A DNA stretch of 45,754 nucleotides from CAZSVE01 sp964610175 (GTDB lineage Bacteria > Pseudomonadota > Gammaproteobacteria > HK1): the NCBI GenBank assembly GCA_964610175.1, contig CAZSVE010000015.1, forward strand, positions 1 through 45,754. Reading direction: 5' to 3'. Position numbers and translations under genes: made by a program. Under the pieces are notes generated by a model. It made no database searches. It saw only the letters and a program-made list of their open reading frames with translations, and was not told where the DNA came from. Below, piece by piece: positions 10,501-18,906 of this stretch (within the stretch, counting starts at the first letter, position 1; each line of letters starts with the position of its first letter).

Positions 10501-13133
10501 ACGCCGTTTCGGATGAGCGTTTCCGGGTGGAGGGGGTAACCGTGGAACGGGCGTTGGTGTTATCGGACGAGGGAACGACTACTGTCCAGGTCGTTTTGTC
10601 TTCGGAGCAGCAGGGATACCGTTTTCAAATCTTTAGTCTGAATGCGGAGGAGTCCTATTGGATGCTTCACGGTGGGGGACATCTGATCCCCGATCAGGCG
10701 CAAGAGTCCCCTGCCTCCGTGGATTTGGCGGAGCTGCGGGCCAGATGCCCCACGGAGCTTTCGGTTGCCGATCATTATTTGTTCTGCCAGGAGCACGGTC
10801 TGAATTATGGTCCCGGCTTTCGAAGCGTAAAACAGATCTTTCGAGGGGAAGATATGGGATTGGGCAGGTTGGAGTTGTCCAAACCATTGGCCATTCATGC
10901 CGATGATTATCACCTGCATCCAGCACTGCTCGACGCCGCGCTCCAAACCACGATGGCGACATTGCTGGGAGAGTCGGGTAACGAGACCTATCTATTGACG
11001 GCGATAAAGGAATTGCATGTCTATGGTCATGCCGGTGCTCGCCTTTGGGGGTTTGCCAGGGTCGTCGAGGTGAGTGAAGAGGTAATCCTGGCCGATATAT
11101 CCCTGTTCGATGATGCGGGTGCCCCCGTGGCGCAGGTGAATGGTTTTACCATAGCGCATGTCGAGCCGGAGACCTTACGGCATCATTTCCAGAAGAGACC
11201 GGATGATTTGTATGAGATCGTCTGGCAGGAGCAGTCCATTGAAGTCGTTGAATCGGCGGATGGGGACCATGGCAGGAATCCTGGGCATTGGTTGATATTT
11301 GCCGAACGGGGTGAGATGGAAGGGAGCGGCATGGGGCAGGATCTGGCCCGTCGCCTGGAGGCATCGGGGGATGTCTGCACCCTGATTTACGCCGGGGCGG
11401 CCTACGAAAATAAGGGAGATAATGTTTGGCACGCGGATCCGGGCGAGCCGGATCATTTCGAGCGCCTCTTCGTGGATGTCCTCGGGGGAGATTCACTGCC
11501 GTTGAAGGGGGTCGTTCATCTGTGGAGTTTGGATGCGCCGAACACCGATCTGACCACCGAGGTCCTGGAAGAAGCGCAGGTCTTGACTTACGGCGGCGTG
11601 CTTCATTTGTCACAGGCCATGATCAAGCAAGAGAAGCCTACTAAATTATGGGTGGTGACCCGGAATGCGGTCCGTGTCGAGCGCGGTTCCGAGCAGGATT
11701 CCCTGGCCATCGCTCAGGCATCCGTATGGGGGCTGGGTAACACCATTGCCCTGGAATATCCGGGTCTGTGGGGTGGGTTGATCGACAATCCCGAGGTGAC
11801 CGATCTGGTAGCCGAGATCGTCGCCCAGGACAACGAAAATCAGGTGGCCTACCGGGATGGGCGGCGCTATGCCGCCCGCCTGGTGAGAAGCGGAGTTTCC
11901 ATTTCGGGCCAGGCGCCGTTTTCCGCAGAGGGTAGTTATCTGATTACCGGCGGCCTGGGGGGGCTGGGATCGCGGTTTGCCCGTTGGATGGTCGTGGAAC
12001 GCGGGGTTCGCCATATCGTCTTGACGGGGCGGCGCGCGCCCTCCGATGAGGTCAGCGAGATCCTGAAGGAAATGGAGGAGGTTGGTGCCAAGGTACTGGT
12101 GGTGAGCGCCGATGTTTCCGATGAGGTGCAGGTGACTCGCCTGTTCGAAGAGATAGACGACAAGATGCCGCCGCTCAAGGGTGTCATGCATGCCGCTGGC
12201 ACCGTGGATGACGGGGTGCTGACGCAGCAAAGCATGGAGCGTTTCGGGAAGGTGATGGCTTCCAAGGTGTCCGGTACCTGGAATCTGCACGTCGGGACTC
12301 GAGATCGGGATCTGGATTTCTTCGTATGTTTTTCCACCATCGCGTCCCTGATGGGATCGGCTGGTCAGGCCAATCACGCGGCGGCCAATGCCTTCATGGA
12401 TGCCTTTGTCCATTTCCGCCGCTCCCTGGGGTTGCCTGCCCTGGGCATCAACTGGGGTACCTGGGCCGACTTCGGCGCGGTGGCTGAAATGGCCGAGGAG
12501 AAGCGCGGTCGCCTGGCGGGATTCGGGATAAACGTTATCGATATGGAGACGGGGGCATTACGTCTCGATGCCTTGGTAGGGCAGTCGAAGGGTGTTCAGG
12601 TCAGCGTTATGCCCATGGATTGGTCGCGGTTCTTGCAACAATTCCCGGTGATACCGTCCTTTTTGTCCGAATTGATTGAAGAAGTGTCTTCTTCCACGGC
12701 CAAGGTCGTTCGCATCAAGTCTCGACTGGAACAAGCTTCCGAGGAGGAGCACGAGGAGATCTTGACGGACTATCTCCGAAATGGGATTGCCAATGTTCTC
12801 AAGACAACCTCTGCCCAATTGGATATCCATCAACCCTTGAATACCATGGGGCTGGATTCCCTTATGGCCATCGAGCTGAAAAACCGGGTTCGAACCGAGT
12901 TGGGGGTGGATATTCCCATTGCCATGTTGATGGAAGATATCGGTATTGTTGGCTTTGCCCAAAAGATCAAGGTGATGTTCGGGGAAATACAATCCGATGC
13001 ATCGCCATCATTGGTCAGTACGAAGACACAGGATTCCGAGGAGGAGATGCTGGCGAGGCTGGAATCGGGAGAATTGAGCGATGAGGAAGTAGATGCCCTG
13101 TTCGATGAGCATTTTTCGGCAGAGGATGAATGA
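7539..13133 (+). CDS. Type I PKS: docking-KS-AT-DH-KR-ACP
   Basis: 1864 aa, one full module. The N-terminal helix (MSDLQNRLEKLSPLQRAAFA) resembles PKS/NRPS docking segments. KS about 37-460 has DTACSSS (Cys209), HGTGT (His344) and NFGHLE (His384). AT has GHSAGE (Ser654) and the same LAAHS motif as the first PKS. DH has His966 in YLTDHRVFDTAVVPG, where the usual Gly of HxxxGxxxxP is Asp, and Asp1132 in HPALLDAALQ. KR has GGLGGLG at about 1471 and a VDD motif near 1556, but Thr stands at the catalytic Ser position (FSTIAS) and His1613 at the catalytic Tyr position (ANHAAAN). ACP has GLDSL (Ser1774). There is no ER or thioesterase. If KR is inactive, DH would have no beta-hydroxy substrate from this module. 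The gene probably extends the product of the first PKS. Confidence 0.95.
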   Translation: MSDLQNRLEKLSPLQRAAFALKQKQTELDALKRARTEPIAIIGMGCRFPGADNPDAYWELLKNGVDAMREVPPERWDADSWYDPDVEIPGKAYMREAGFLSEVDRFDPQFFGISPREALDLDPQQRLLLEVTWEGLENAGQAPGKLVDVPVGVFIGSAASSEYFLATVYGDPDRITAYSYTGGSISMMAGRLSYVLGTQGPTLTMDTACSSSLVATHLACQSLRTRECELALAGGVNLIVSPESMVVLSKMQALSPDGRCKTFDAAADGYGRGEGCGIVVLKRLSDAIANNDNILAVIRGLGINHDGVSSGLTVPNEMAQERVIRQALEDGNLTPADVGYIEAHGTGTSLGDPIEIGALDAIFTESHSEDFPLIVGSVKTNFGHLEGAAGIAGLMKIVLAMQHKEIPPHLHLKEPNPFIDWGRLPFEVPTERRAWLGKGPRVAGVSSFGASGTNVHVMLEEAPGISDKPSATDAERPIHLLTLSARNDAALRDLAQAYEGHLRSHPDTPLADTCFTASVGRSHFEHRLAVVAGSPVDASERLRTADYIAGKVSHGKSKLAFLFTGQGSEYPDMGRQLYESEPVFRQAFLRCDEVLRPFLDTPLIELLYAGPPNPNTHLLKEMSYLQPTLFSLQYSLAELWKSWGVFPDVVMGHSAGEYAAACVAGVFGLEDGLRFIASRGRLMQTRCERGAMLALSVGEEKALEIIAPFAKEVSIATINSPESVVVSGRPEAIASIEAGLAGQEEIDFKLLPIPLAAHSAMVEPMLPEFEEVAKSITYARPVIPLCSNVTGRIVSDEIATPEYWLRHLRQPVRFAAGAAALHEEGFEAFLEVGPKPALLGMTRQCLPDDVAGVWLPSLRQDQEDWRQLLQSLGEWYTRGGTVDWQAFHEAADDSPPRRKVHLPTYPFQRQRYWVDQAAIRAARTVVYGGPSIHPLLGRKLDWADGDDKIRFEVQLDFSSLPYLTDHRVFDTAVVPGTAYLEMGLAAGNAVSDERFRVEGVTVERALVLSDEGTTTVQVVLSSEQQGYRFQIFSLNAEESYWMLHGGGHLIPDQAQESPASVDLAELRARCPTELSVADHYLFCQEHGLNYGPGFRSVKQIFRGEDMGLGRLELSKPLAIHADDYHLHPALLDAALQTTMATLLGESGNETYLLTAIKELHVYGHAGARLWGFARVVEVSEEVILADISLFDDAGAPVAQVNGFTIAHVEPETLRHHFQKRPDDLYEIVWQEQSIEVVESADGDHGRNPGHWLIFAERGEMEGSGMGQDLARRLEASGDVCTLIYAGAAYENKGDNVWHADPGEPDHFERLFVDVLGGDSLPLKGVVHLWSLDAPNTDLTTEVLEEAQVLTYGGVLHLSQAMIKQEKPTKLWVVTRNAVRVERGSEQDSLAIAQASVWGLGNTIALEYPGLWGGLIDNPEVTDLVAEIVAQDNENQVAYRDGRRYAARLVRSGVSISGQAPFSAEGSYLITGGLGGLGSRFARWMVVERGVRHIVLTGRRAPSDEVSEILKEMEEVGAKVLVVSADVSDEVQVTRLFEEIDDKMPPLKGVMHAAGTVDDGVLTQQSMERFGKVMASKVSGTWNLHVGTRDRDLDFFVCFSTIASLMGSAGQANHAAANAFMDAFVHFRRSLGLPALGINWGTWADFGAVAEMAEEKRGRLAGFGINVIDMETGALRLDALVGQSKGVQVSVMPMDWSRFLQQFPVIPSFLSELIEEVSSSTAKVVRIKSRLEQASEEEHEEILTDYLRNGIANVLKTTSAQLDIHQPLNTMGLDSLMAIELKNRVRTELGVDIPIAMLMEDIGIVGFAQKIKVMFGEIQSDASPSLVSTKTQDSEEEMLARLESGELSDEEVDALFDEHFSAEDE
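9399..10272 (+). repeat. AT-domain long repeat, copy 2 (identical to 2211-3084)
   Basis: Partner of the identical 874-bp stretch in the first PKS. The boundary on the right falls inside the FQRQR linker motif, where TGT/TAT (Cys/Tyr) is the first difference. Confidence 0.93.
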
Positions 13134-13170
13134 TGGAATGATAGTTGGCAGGGATATTTCTGGCCAATGG

Positions 13171-13282
13171 ACTAGCGAAGCTTGTGCTCGAACCGACAAA
13201 GCATGATCCGGCATCGGTAAGGCAAAATTCTTGTTTTGTAAAACTTGTCTCATTTGCGAAGCTGAGCGGGAAATAAACAAAA
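13171..13282 (-). repeat. Family 1 repeat
   Basis: Reverse copy starting ACTAGCGAAGCTTGTGCTCG and ending GAGCGGGAAATAAACAAA, about 30 bp after the second PKS stop. Near full length and useful as a reference for the undisturbed reverse element. Confidence 0.85.
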
Positions 13283-13679
13283 TATTGTTTGCGGGGTTTC
13301 GGCCTTGCTCTTTCCCGATCCCATGTTCGATCCCCGATCCCGATAAGGGATCGTGTATGTAACGCCTGAATCGAGTCTTGTACCGTGACAGAGATTCATG
13401 ACGGGGATTTTCCCCGAATCCAGGGTGTGGGCGGCGTTGCAGCACTACTTGGGGGGCATCGGTGAACCCAGACGCAGTCCTTTTCGGTATTACCCCGCTT
13501 CTTCGGCAGGGCTCGGTCCTGCTTCAGGAAGGGATGCACCCGGTGCTGGCGGGTGTGGTGCCTACTGAGTTTCCTCGATGAGGAGTGGTGCCTCTTTGGA
13601 ACCAGGAGAACAGGGAGAACTAGGAGGCCAGCCTCGAAGGCTTGACACGAGTGTGATATGGGCGGTCCGATGATAGTTA

Positions 13680-13752
13680 CGTGTCGGAAAAACAAAAATC
13701 CTGGGAAACTCGGCGCTGAAATTCGAGCCCATCCCGTTTATGTCCTGGCCGG
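13680..13752 (-). repeat. Family 2 repeat (degenerate)
   Basis: Read in reverse it gives CCAGGACATAAACGGGATGG and TTTTTGTTTTTCCG, matching the family 2 order but with many substitutions. Closest to the copy at 20731-20819. Confidence 0.6.
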
Positions 13753-13898
13753 GGAGCACGGGATTTTCGGGGTGCGTTGCCAGTGGTCCACGATAACGCC
13801 ACTTTTGCTTTTGCGCCCAGCCGTAACCAACCCCAGGAATCCCATGCAATCGGGAACCCCACACAATACAGTGGTAAAAAAACTCATAGGATCATGCC

Positions 13899-15137
13899 AT
13901 GAATAAAGACAAGGCCATCGAAAGGGCCATGAAGATGAGCTACTACGTTTACCGGTACGTTTGGCCAATCTACCGACCCTTCGTCAAAAATTCGCTATCG
14001 AAAAGGTGTTCCATTTGCTCCCTGAATGGAAAGGTGGTGGAAATACGTGATGATTCCGTTTGTGACATCTGTCATCGGGAACAGGGATCTTCGTCGTCGG
14101 CACAGGCCGTCGAAGCGGGCGGCGGATCGAGCCAGGAGAAGGAACTGGATGAATTCCTGAAGGCAGCACAGGGTAAAGGGAGTGGGATCTATGATGCGAT
14201 CTTTCTATTCAGCGGCGGGAAGGACAGCACTTATATCCTCCACAGATTGACGACCCATTACAAACAGTTACGTGTCCTGGCCCTGACCGTCGATAATGGC
14301 TTCAGGAGCCCCATCGGCAAACAGAACGCCGAGAAGATCTGTGCGCACCTCGATGTGGATCATATGGAAATAAGGCCGTATCGCATGTTCAGTAAGTTAT
14401 ATAGATACGGCTTCGAAAACTTCAGCCATTATGGTTTTGTATGCACCGATTTCTGGGAGGGCGAATTGTTCCAGGATATCGGACGCAACCTTGCCGCCGA
14501 TATGGATATCCCCCTGGTGATGTTGGGGTATACCCCGGAGCAAGTCGCTTTTATCCCCAAGCAGTTGGACGACTATGATCTGTATAGCCGCGAGGATTTC
14601 GAATTCAACCAGATCTGGAAATTTACCCGTGAGAAATTTCTCGGTATGGACCTGAAGGATATCTTTACCCCCGACGAGATGCGCTATTGGTGGGATGCCT
14701 CGAAACGGCCCGCCGATAGAATCCCTACCATGGTCTTTCCCTTTCAGGCATGGGGATACAATAAAACCAATATCATCAACGAGGTCGTTTCCCTATTGCA
14801 CGGTGTCCTCGATGAACAGGATACCAATCTCATGCTGACCAATGATATTTATGTCACCCTGGGCATCTACCTGGACTACAAGATATTCGGATACTCTCCC
14901 ATGTATGAAGAGGAATTTTCGAGATATGTTCGCACCGGCAGGGACGATGCCAGGCAGAACAGAGATCTCTGGGAGTCCGTCGAGTATCTCTGTTTGAAAT
15001 ACAAAAAGATGCTCGACTCCGTGGACATGGAGGTGTGCTTGGATAAACTCGGCCTGACCAAGGCGGACATCGATAAAATCATCGAAAAATCCGTCGCTCT
15101 CCTTGATCATGGTCATCCCCCTTCGATTTCCGGTTAA
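13899..15137 (+). CDS. Zinc-ribbon PP-loop ATPase (amidotransferase/sulfurtransferase-like)
   Basis: 412 aa. SGGKDS at residues 105-110 is the PP-loop motif of the adenine-nucleotide alpha-hydrolase superfamily, whose members adenylate a carboxylate or carbonyl and let ammonia or sulfur replace AMP. Ahead of it, Cys37/Cys40 and Cys55/Cys58 form a likely zinc ribbon. The LALTVDNGF stretch after the P-loop resembles N-acetyl sugar amidotransferases of the WbpG/PseA type, and more distantly LarE and the thioamide enzymes of closthioamide-type clusters. It overlaps the start of the next gene, the double aminotransferase, so the two are probably translated together. In the PKS setting, installing an amide, amidine or thioamide is plausible, but the substrate cannot be read from sequence. 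Start at ATG 13899; upstream only a weak TAGGA is seen. Confidence 0.85.
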   Translation: MNKDKAIERAMKMSYYVYRYVWPIYRPFVKNSLSKRCSICSLNGKVVEIRDDSVCDICHREQGSSSSAQAVEAGGGSSQEKELDEFLKAAQGKGSGIYDAIFLFSGGKDSTYILHRLTTHYKQLRVLALTVDNGFRSPIGKQNAEKICAHLDVDHMEIRPYRMFSKLYRYGFENFSHYGFVCTDFWEGELFQDIGRNLAADMDIPLVMLGYTPEQVAFIPKQLDDYDLYSREDFEFNQIWKFTREKFLGMDLKDIFTPDEMRYWWDASKRPADRIPTMVFPFQAWGYNKTNIINEVVSLLHGVLDEQDTNLMLTNDIYVTLGIYLDYKIFGYSPMYEEEFSRYVRTGRDDARQNRDLWESVEYLCLKYKKMLDSVDMEVCLDKLGLTKADIDKIIEKSVALLDHGHPPSISG

Positions 15138-17259
15138 CAACCCATTTATTGCGCCAATGACTCCGACCAATCATCTATTCCAGGCCGCCACCAAAGAAAC
15201 CATTGATTTACTGGCGGGATTGAACCAGCAGAAGAAACCGATCTTCGTCGTTCCAACCAAATTCATTTCGGTGGAGGCGGCGCAGGTCGGTTATCTGTTG
15301 AATACTATTTATCACTTCAATCGTGCCGATAAAGATGCCGACGATTATAAGAGTTTCTTTTGTAACTCCCGCTTCGAAGCCCTGCAAGGCGCCATCAAGA
15401 TAGCGCGGCATCGCCAGTCGAATCGCTATAAGCATCATGGTGGAAGGGTGCTGATCTGTGATCCCACGAAGGCCATCGATGAGTATTTTCTGTTCCAGCC
15501 AGGGCAATCCGAGAATTTTATTTTGCCGGGCGTCGAGGTATTCCACTCCATGGAAGACATGGAGCAACGGCTCGGTTCCGTACCGGTTGCCGCCTGCTTC
15601 GTCAGGATCGATAAGACCATCGACTCGAAAGCGCTGTACCCGATCCGAGAGCAATGTTCCCGAAGCAACATCCGATTCGGAATAGACCTCTCCGAGATGG
15701 GACTCCCTGAAATTAACGGTTTCCTCCAGGATTCCGGGGGCGATCTGCCTGCAGACCTGTACGTTTGGGGGGAACAACTAACGAATCGGGAGATTCCCTT
15801 CGGCGTATTTTCCATGTCCAACGACACCTACAAGCCTTGGAATAATCTGCAAAACTGCCTGTTGCATTCTTCCACCTATAGCGGAAACCTGCTGGCGTTG
15901 AGCAAGGCCAAACAGATACTTGCGGACAATTTCCAGTGGTCCGCCGAGGTATCGAAGACCTGTTCCGACATGGAAGCTTCCCAGGAGACCAAGAAGAAAT
16001 ATTTTTCGGCCCATGTCAATCCCAATCTGGAAAAGCTATATGCCCTGGCCGGCTATGACCTCGAGGTCCAGAAAGCGTCCGGTTGTTACCTTACCGTGAG
16101 AAAGGACGGCGAAAAAGAGCCCAGGGTCCTACTGGATTGCTTGAGTGGGGGGGCATTGGGCATCTTTGGCCACAATCCACCAGATCTATCTTCATCCGTC
16201 CTCCCGAACCATGAACCCTTCTATGATTATTGGCACGATTTGACGCTGGAACTCAATCGATTGACTGGATTCGAGTTCGCCTTCCCCGCGGTAAGCGGCG
16301 CAACCGCAGTGGAAAATGGACTATTCACCGCCTTATTGGCCATGGGAGACAAAAGCAAGATCATCGTCTTCGATAACAACTATTCCGGGAAGCTCCTGCT
16401 ACCGCTCATCGCCAGCCCCTCCAAGATACAGCCGAGCCTCCCATTCGCGCCCCTTTATAAAGAAGTCGTGGTCATCGACGCCTTTGCCGGGGATGCCGAG
16501 GATCGACTCTCCTCCGAGATACGTTCCGGAGAAGTCGGTCTCATCTGGTTCGAGTACATACGCGGCTCCGATGGAAAAAAGATCCCCGACCCCTTGATCG
16601 AACTCATCAATCGGCATCGGGAGGAATACGGTTACTACATTGGCATCGACGAGATCCTCATGGGCCTGTATCGCAGTGGACCCCTGTTCAGCCATCATCG
16701 CACGGAGCTTCGCCCCGATATCGTCACTTTGTCCAAGGGACTCACTTATATGAGCTTCCCCATCGGGGTGACGCTGGTCCGGGCAGACCTCTATCATCGG
16801 GCAGAAAACAATGCGCCACATTTCATTGCCGGAATGAAGACCAGGTACCTCAATCAACTGGGGGCCCATATCGCCTTGCACTGCCTCAAGAGGCTGCAAG
16901 AGGAAGACATCGCCGGTAACGTCGAGAAACAGTCCCGTTATCTCCATGACCAGCTGGAGGAACTCGCCGATGAATATGGTCTCGTGGAGGGAATCGAGAT
17001 GACCGGATTGTTCTTCCGCATCTATCCGAAAACCCCCTGGTGGGTAAGGGCGGGGGGACGAATGGGGCAAGCCACCTATCTCCTGTTCCTGACCAAATGC
17101 TGGAGAATGGCCGGCGTATTTTCATTTTTCGATACCCGATTGATGCCTTCCCTATGCCTGTCGGAAAAAGAGATCGAAAGACTTCTCGACAGTGCTCGGA
17201 AGGTACTGAAGATGCGTCCCTTGGCCGTGCTCCGTACGGGATTGAGCCGAAAGAAGTGA
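15109..17259 (+). CDS. Double class III aminotransferase-like protein (pseudo-half + active half)
   Basis: About 716 aa from ATG 15109; TTG 15103 and ATG 15157 are alternatives. The C-terminal half has class III PLP aminotransferase features: SGATAVENGL, the PLP-ring Asp in GIDEILMGL and the Schiff-base Lys in TLSKGLTYMSFPIG (codon at 16735). The N-terminal half aligns with it in order: GIDLSEMGL pairs with GIDEILMGL, and WGEQLTNREIPFG with LSKGLTYMSFPIG, so Glu replaces the catalytic Lys. A later HSSTYSGNLLAL matches the conserved loop of normal class III enzymes (H-x-STF-GN-LA). This looks like an internal duplication in which the first copy lost catalysis. Class III aminotransferases put amines onto PKS carbonyls in iturin-like pathways. 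It overlaps the PP-loop gene by about 29 bp and probably works with it. Confidence 0.85.
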   Translation: MVIPLRFPVNNPFIAPMTPTNHLFQAATKETIDLLAGLNQQKKPIFVVPTKFISVEAAQVGYLLNTIYHFNRADKDADDYKSFFCNSRFEALQGAIKIARHRQSNRYKHHGGRVLICDPTKAIDEYFLFQPGQSENFILPGVEVFHSMEDMEQRLGSVPVAACFVRIDKTIDSKALYPIREQCSRSNIRFGIDLSEMGLPEINGFLQDSGGDLPADLYVWGEQLTNREIPFGVFSMSNDTYKPWNNLQNCLLHSSTYSGNLLALSKAKQILADNFQWSAEVSKTCSDMEASQETKKKYFSAHVNPNLEKLYALAGYDLEVQKASGCYLTVRKDGEKEPRVLLDCLSGGALGIFGHNPPDLSSSVLPNHEPFYDYWHDLTLELNRLTGFEFAFPAVSGATAVENGLFTALLAMGDKSKIIVFDNNYSGKLLLPLIASPSKIQPSLPFAPLYKEVVVIDAFAGDAEDRLSSEIRSGEVGLIWFEYIRGSDGKKIPDPLIELINRHREEYGYYIGIDEILMGLYRSGPLFSHHRTELRPDIVTLSKGLTYMSFPIGVTLVRADLYHRAENNAPHFIAGMKTRYLNQLGAHIALHCLKRLQEEDIAGNVEKQSRYLHDQLEELADEYGLVEGIEMTGLFFRIYPKTPWWVRAGGRMGQATYLLFLTKCWRMAGVFSFFDTRLMPSLCLSEKEIERLLDSARKVLKMRPLAVLRTGLSRKK

Positions 17260-17314
17260 TTTTCCAATCTCTGTCCAGGCCTTGGGGTCCAGCTCATCTC
17301 GACTGGAGACCACC

Positions 17315-17875
17315 ATGACAAACGGAAAATCGTATGCCTCCAACGGCGGCGGTGCTGCGGTGCTACCCACCAAAATAGCCACTATCCGTAAGGAATCGGC
17401 TTTTCAGGTTTTGAGGTTGCTTCTGGTGCTTTCTCTGACAGTAGCGCCATTCCTGTTCACCAAGACTCTCGCTCAACCTAATCCAAAGGACTGCACCGGG
17501 TGGTTTTGCCCAGAAGGTAAAGAGTCGGTTTGTCCGGGAAAGCCGACCGAGGATCGGCAAATAATGTTCACAATGTATGATGTTGAAACTGGGGAATGGG
17601 TAGAGGGCGAGAACCTTCCTGAAGGACAGGAACGTCCTGTTTTTCGATTTAGCGAGAGAGGAACTTGGATATGCTATGGTGTCAAGCCTGCGGAAAATCG
17701 AAGTGGCGCCCTTAGTATCAGAGTATCCAGGTATTTTGAGGGCATGCCTCACAATACTGTGAGGCTCTATCGTAATCGGAATTTTTTCAAGAAGGAGAAT
17801 TGTAAGAATAGCGCGGTCACCGACGATGGTAAGGAAACTTATGAGAATAGAGTGTCAGAGCCGTACTTATTCTGA
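17315..17875 (+). CDS. Secreted CxGWF protein, unknown function
   Basis: 186 aa from ATG 17315, which has CTGGAGA just upstream. Residues about 27-53 form a hydrophobic segment ending TKTLAQ, a likely signal peptide or N-terminal anchor. The mature part has a Cys-rich start (DCTGWFCPEGKESVCPG) followed by a beta-rich region with GEW and ending LYRNRNFFKKENC. The same architecture recurs in the next gene, so a roughly 100-aa domain is present twice at this locus. I do not recognise the family. The region is AT-richer than the PKS genes. The gene overlaps the next one in a different frame, so either these are two coupled genes or one secreted two-domain protein broken by a frameshift. Confidence 0.65.
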   Translation: MTNGKSYASNGGGAAVLPTKIATIRKESAFQVLRLLLVLSLTVAPFLFTKTLAQPNPKDCTGWFCPEGKESVCPGKPTEDRQIMFTMYDVETGEWVEGENLPEGQERPVFRFSERGTWICYGVKPAENRSGALSIRVSRYFEGMPHNTVRLYRNRNFFKKENCKNSAVTDDGKETYENRVSEPYLF

Positions 17876-18272
17876 TTTCCACGAAGAAGGAAGCACTGCT
17901 CCCATACTTAAGGAAGAATTCCACGCCTGTTGGCGTAAGTTCGGCAAGACAACATTCACGGATTCTCCTGAGGAGCGAAGAAAAAGTTTTCGCTTCCAAA
18001 AGAAACCTGAATGTAAAGGCTGGTTTCCTGACTCCGAGAAATGCTTTCCGGCGCGTACAACCTACATGCTTCGTTACAAGACGACTTCGGAATACGGCAG
18101 TTGGATTCCTTTCCAGATCTTTAGCGGTAGCCAGGAAAAAGGTAAATCAAGCGCAGATGCAGAAAGACTTACACGCATTGAGATCAGCATCACCGATCTG
18201 GCGTCCAGAGATAAAACTACAATAACGCGGGCTCTGTATCGGAAGGAGAATAGCCATGTCACCGAGGAATAA
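17841..18272 (+). CDS. Second CxGWF-domain protein, no signal peptide
   Basis: 143 aa from ATG 17841, which has AAGGAA five bases ahead; ATG 17826 is the alternative. The domain ECKGWFPDSEKCFPART...SEYGSWIPFQ...ALYRKEN parallels DCTGWF...GEWVEG...LYRNRNFFKKEN of the preceding protein. It has about 50 extra N-terminal residues but no export signal, although its partner is exported. It overlaps the previous CDS and also the next by 17 bp, indicating translational coupling. Function unknown. A sequencing or natural frameshift joining it to the previous gene cannot be excluded. Confidence 0.6.
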   Translation: MRIECQSRTYSDFHEEGSTAPILKEEFHACWRKFGKTTFTDSPEERRKSFRFQKKPECKGWFPDSEKCFPARTTYMLRYKTTSEYGSWIPFQIFSGSQEKGKSSADAERLTRIEISITDLASRDKTTITRALYRKENSHVTEE

Positions 18273-18870
18273 CATGAGTAATACAAGATTTATGCAACTC
18301 CTTGACGCATTCGCAAAGACGAGCCTTATCTTCTGGAAGGACAAAAATCCTCTCACTTTGGATCAGGCGATTACCCTCTTCCTATCGACAGCCGTTTTTT
18401 TTATGCCAGCTCGGCTGCCTTTTGCCGGCGGTAGCACGTTGCCCAGCCTGGAAAATATCATCATTGGTCTTCAAATGTTGGTGATCTTCATTCTCGTAGT
18501 TACAGCCGGCAGGTTGGGGCGACATGAGATATGGGTGCCGAATCTCGTTCGTCTGATTACGTTTTACCTTGTTTTGGTGATGATAATTCTCTCTACGAGT
18601 AATCTACCTTTCCTGGATTGGATAGAGGAAGTGAGCTCCAAGCTTGATACTATCTCCAACCTTCGTATTACCCCTGACCTTCATACTGACTTCAAACTTT
18701 ATACTGCAAGTCTATCGACGTTTGTTTCCACGCTGATGCTTGCCTGGTATTCCGTTAAGCGACACCCCAAAGGCTGGAGGATCCTCAAGTGTTGGAGCTT
18801 CTATGGCTCGATGTGCCTTACCACGATAGTGACGGGGTTCATCACGTATTATTCGGTAATCCCCCGATGA
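18256..18870 (+). CDS. Four-TM membrane protein, unknown
   Basis: 204 aa. Hydrophobic segments lie at about 38-58, 67-84, 96-114 and 180-200, with a loop between the third and fourth. AAGGAGA with a 7-base spacer supports ATG 18256, inside the end of the preceding gene; ATG 18274 with GAGGAAT is a second option. Coupling to the two CxGWF genes suggests a membrane partner for them. No family recognised. Confidence 0.65.
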   Translation: MSPRNNMSNTRFMQLLDAFAKTSLIFWKDKNPLTLDQAITLFLSTAVFFMPARLPFAGGSTLPSLENIIIGLQMLVIFILVVTAGRLGRHEIWVPNLVRLITFYLVLVMIILSTSNLPFLDWIEEVSSKLDTISNLRITPDLHTDFKLYTASLSTFVSTLMLAWYSVKRHPKGWRILKCWSFYGSMCLTTIVTGFITYYSVIPR

Positions 18871-18906
18871 CCATAAAGACAAACGCACACGCACGAGAGA
18901 AATAAC

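Larger units (their letters stand above)
13134..13898. other. 765-bp gene-free stretch
   Basis: Contains a family 1 repeat (13171-13282), a degenerate family 2 repeat in reverse (13680-13752) and roughly 380 bp between them with no convincing gene. Short open frames exist on both strands, but none shows a recognisable motif or a ribosome binding site. It separates the PKS gene from the PP-loop gene, so those may form separate transcripts. Confidence 0.6.

Noticed and set aside
13396..13695. Open frame of 99 aa on the - strand between PKS and PP-loop gene
   Set aside because: No recognisable family, odd composition, no ribosome binding site, and overlapping open frames on both strands.
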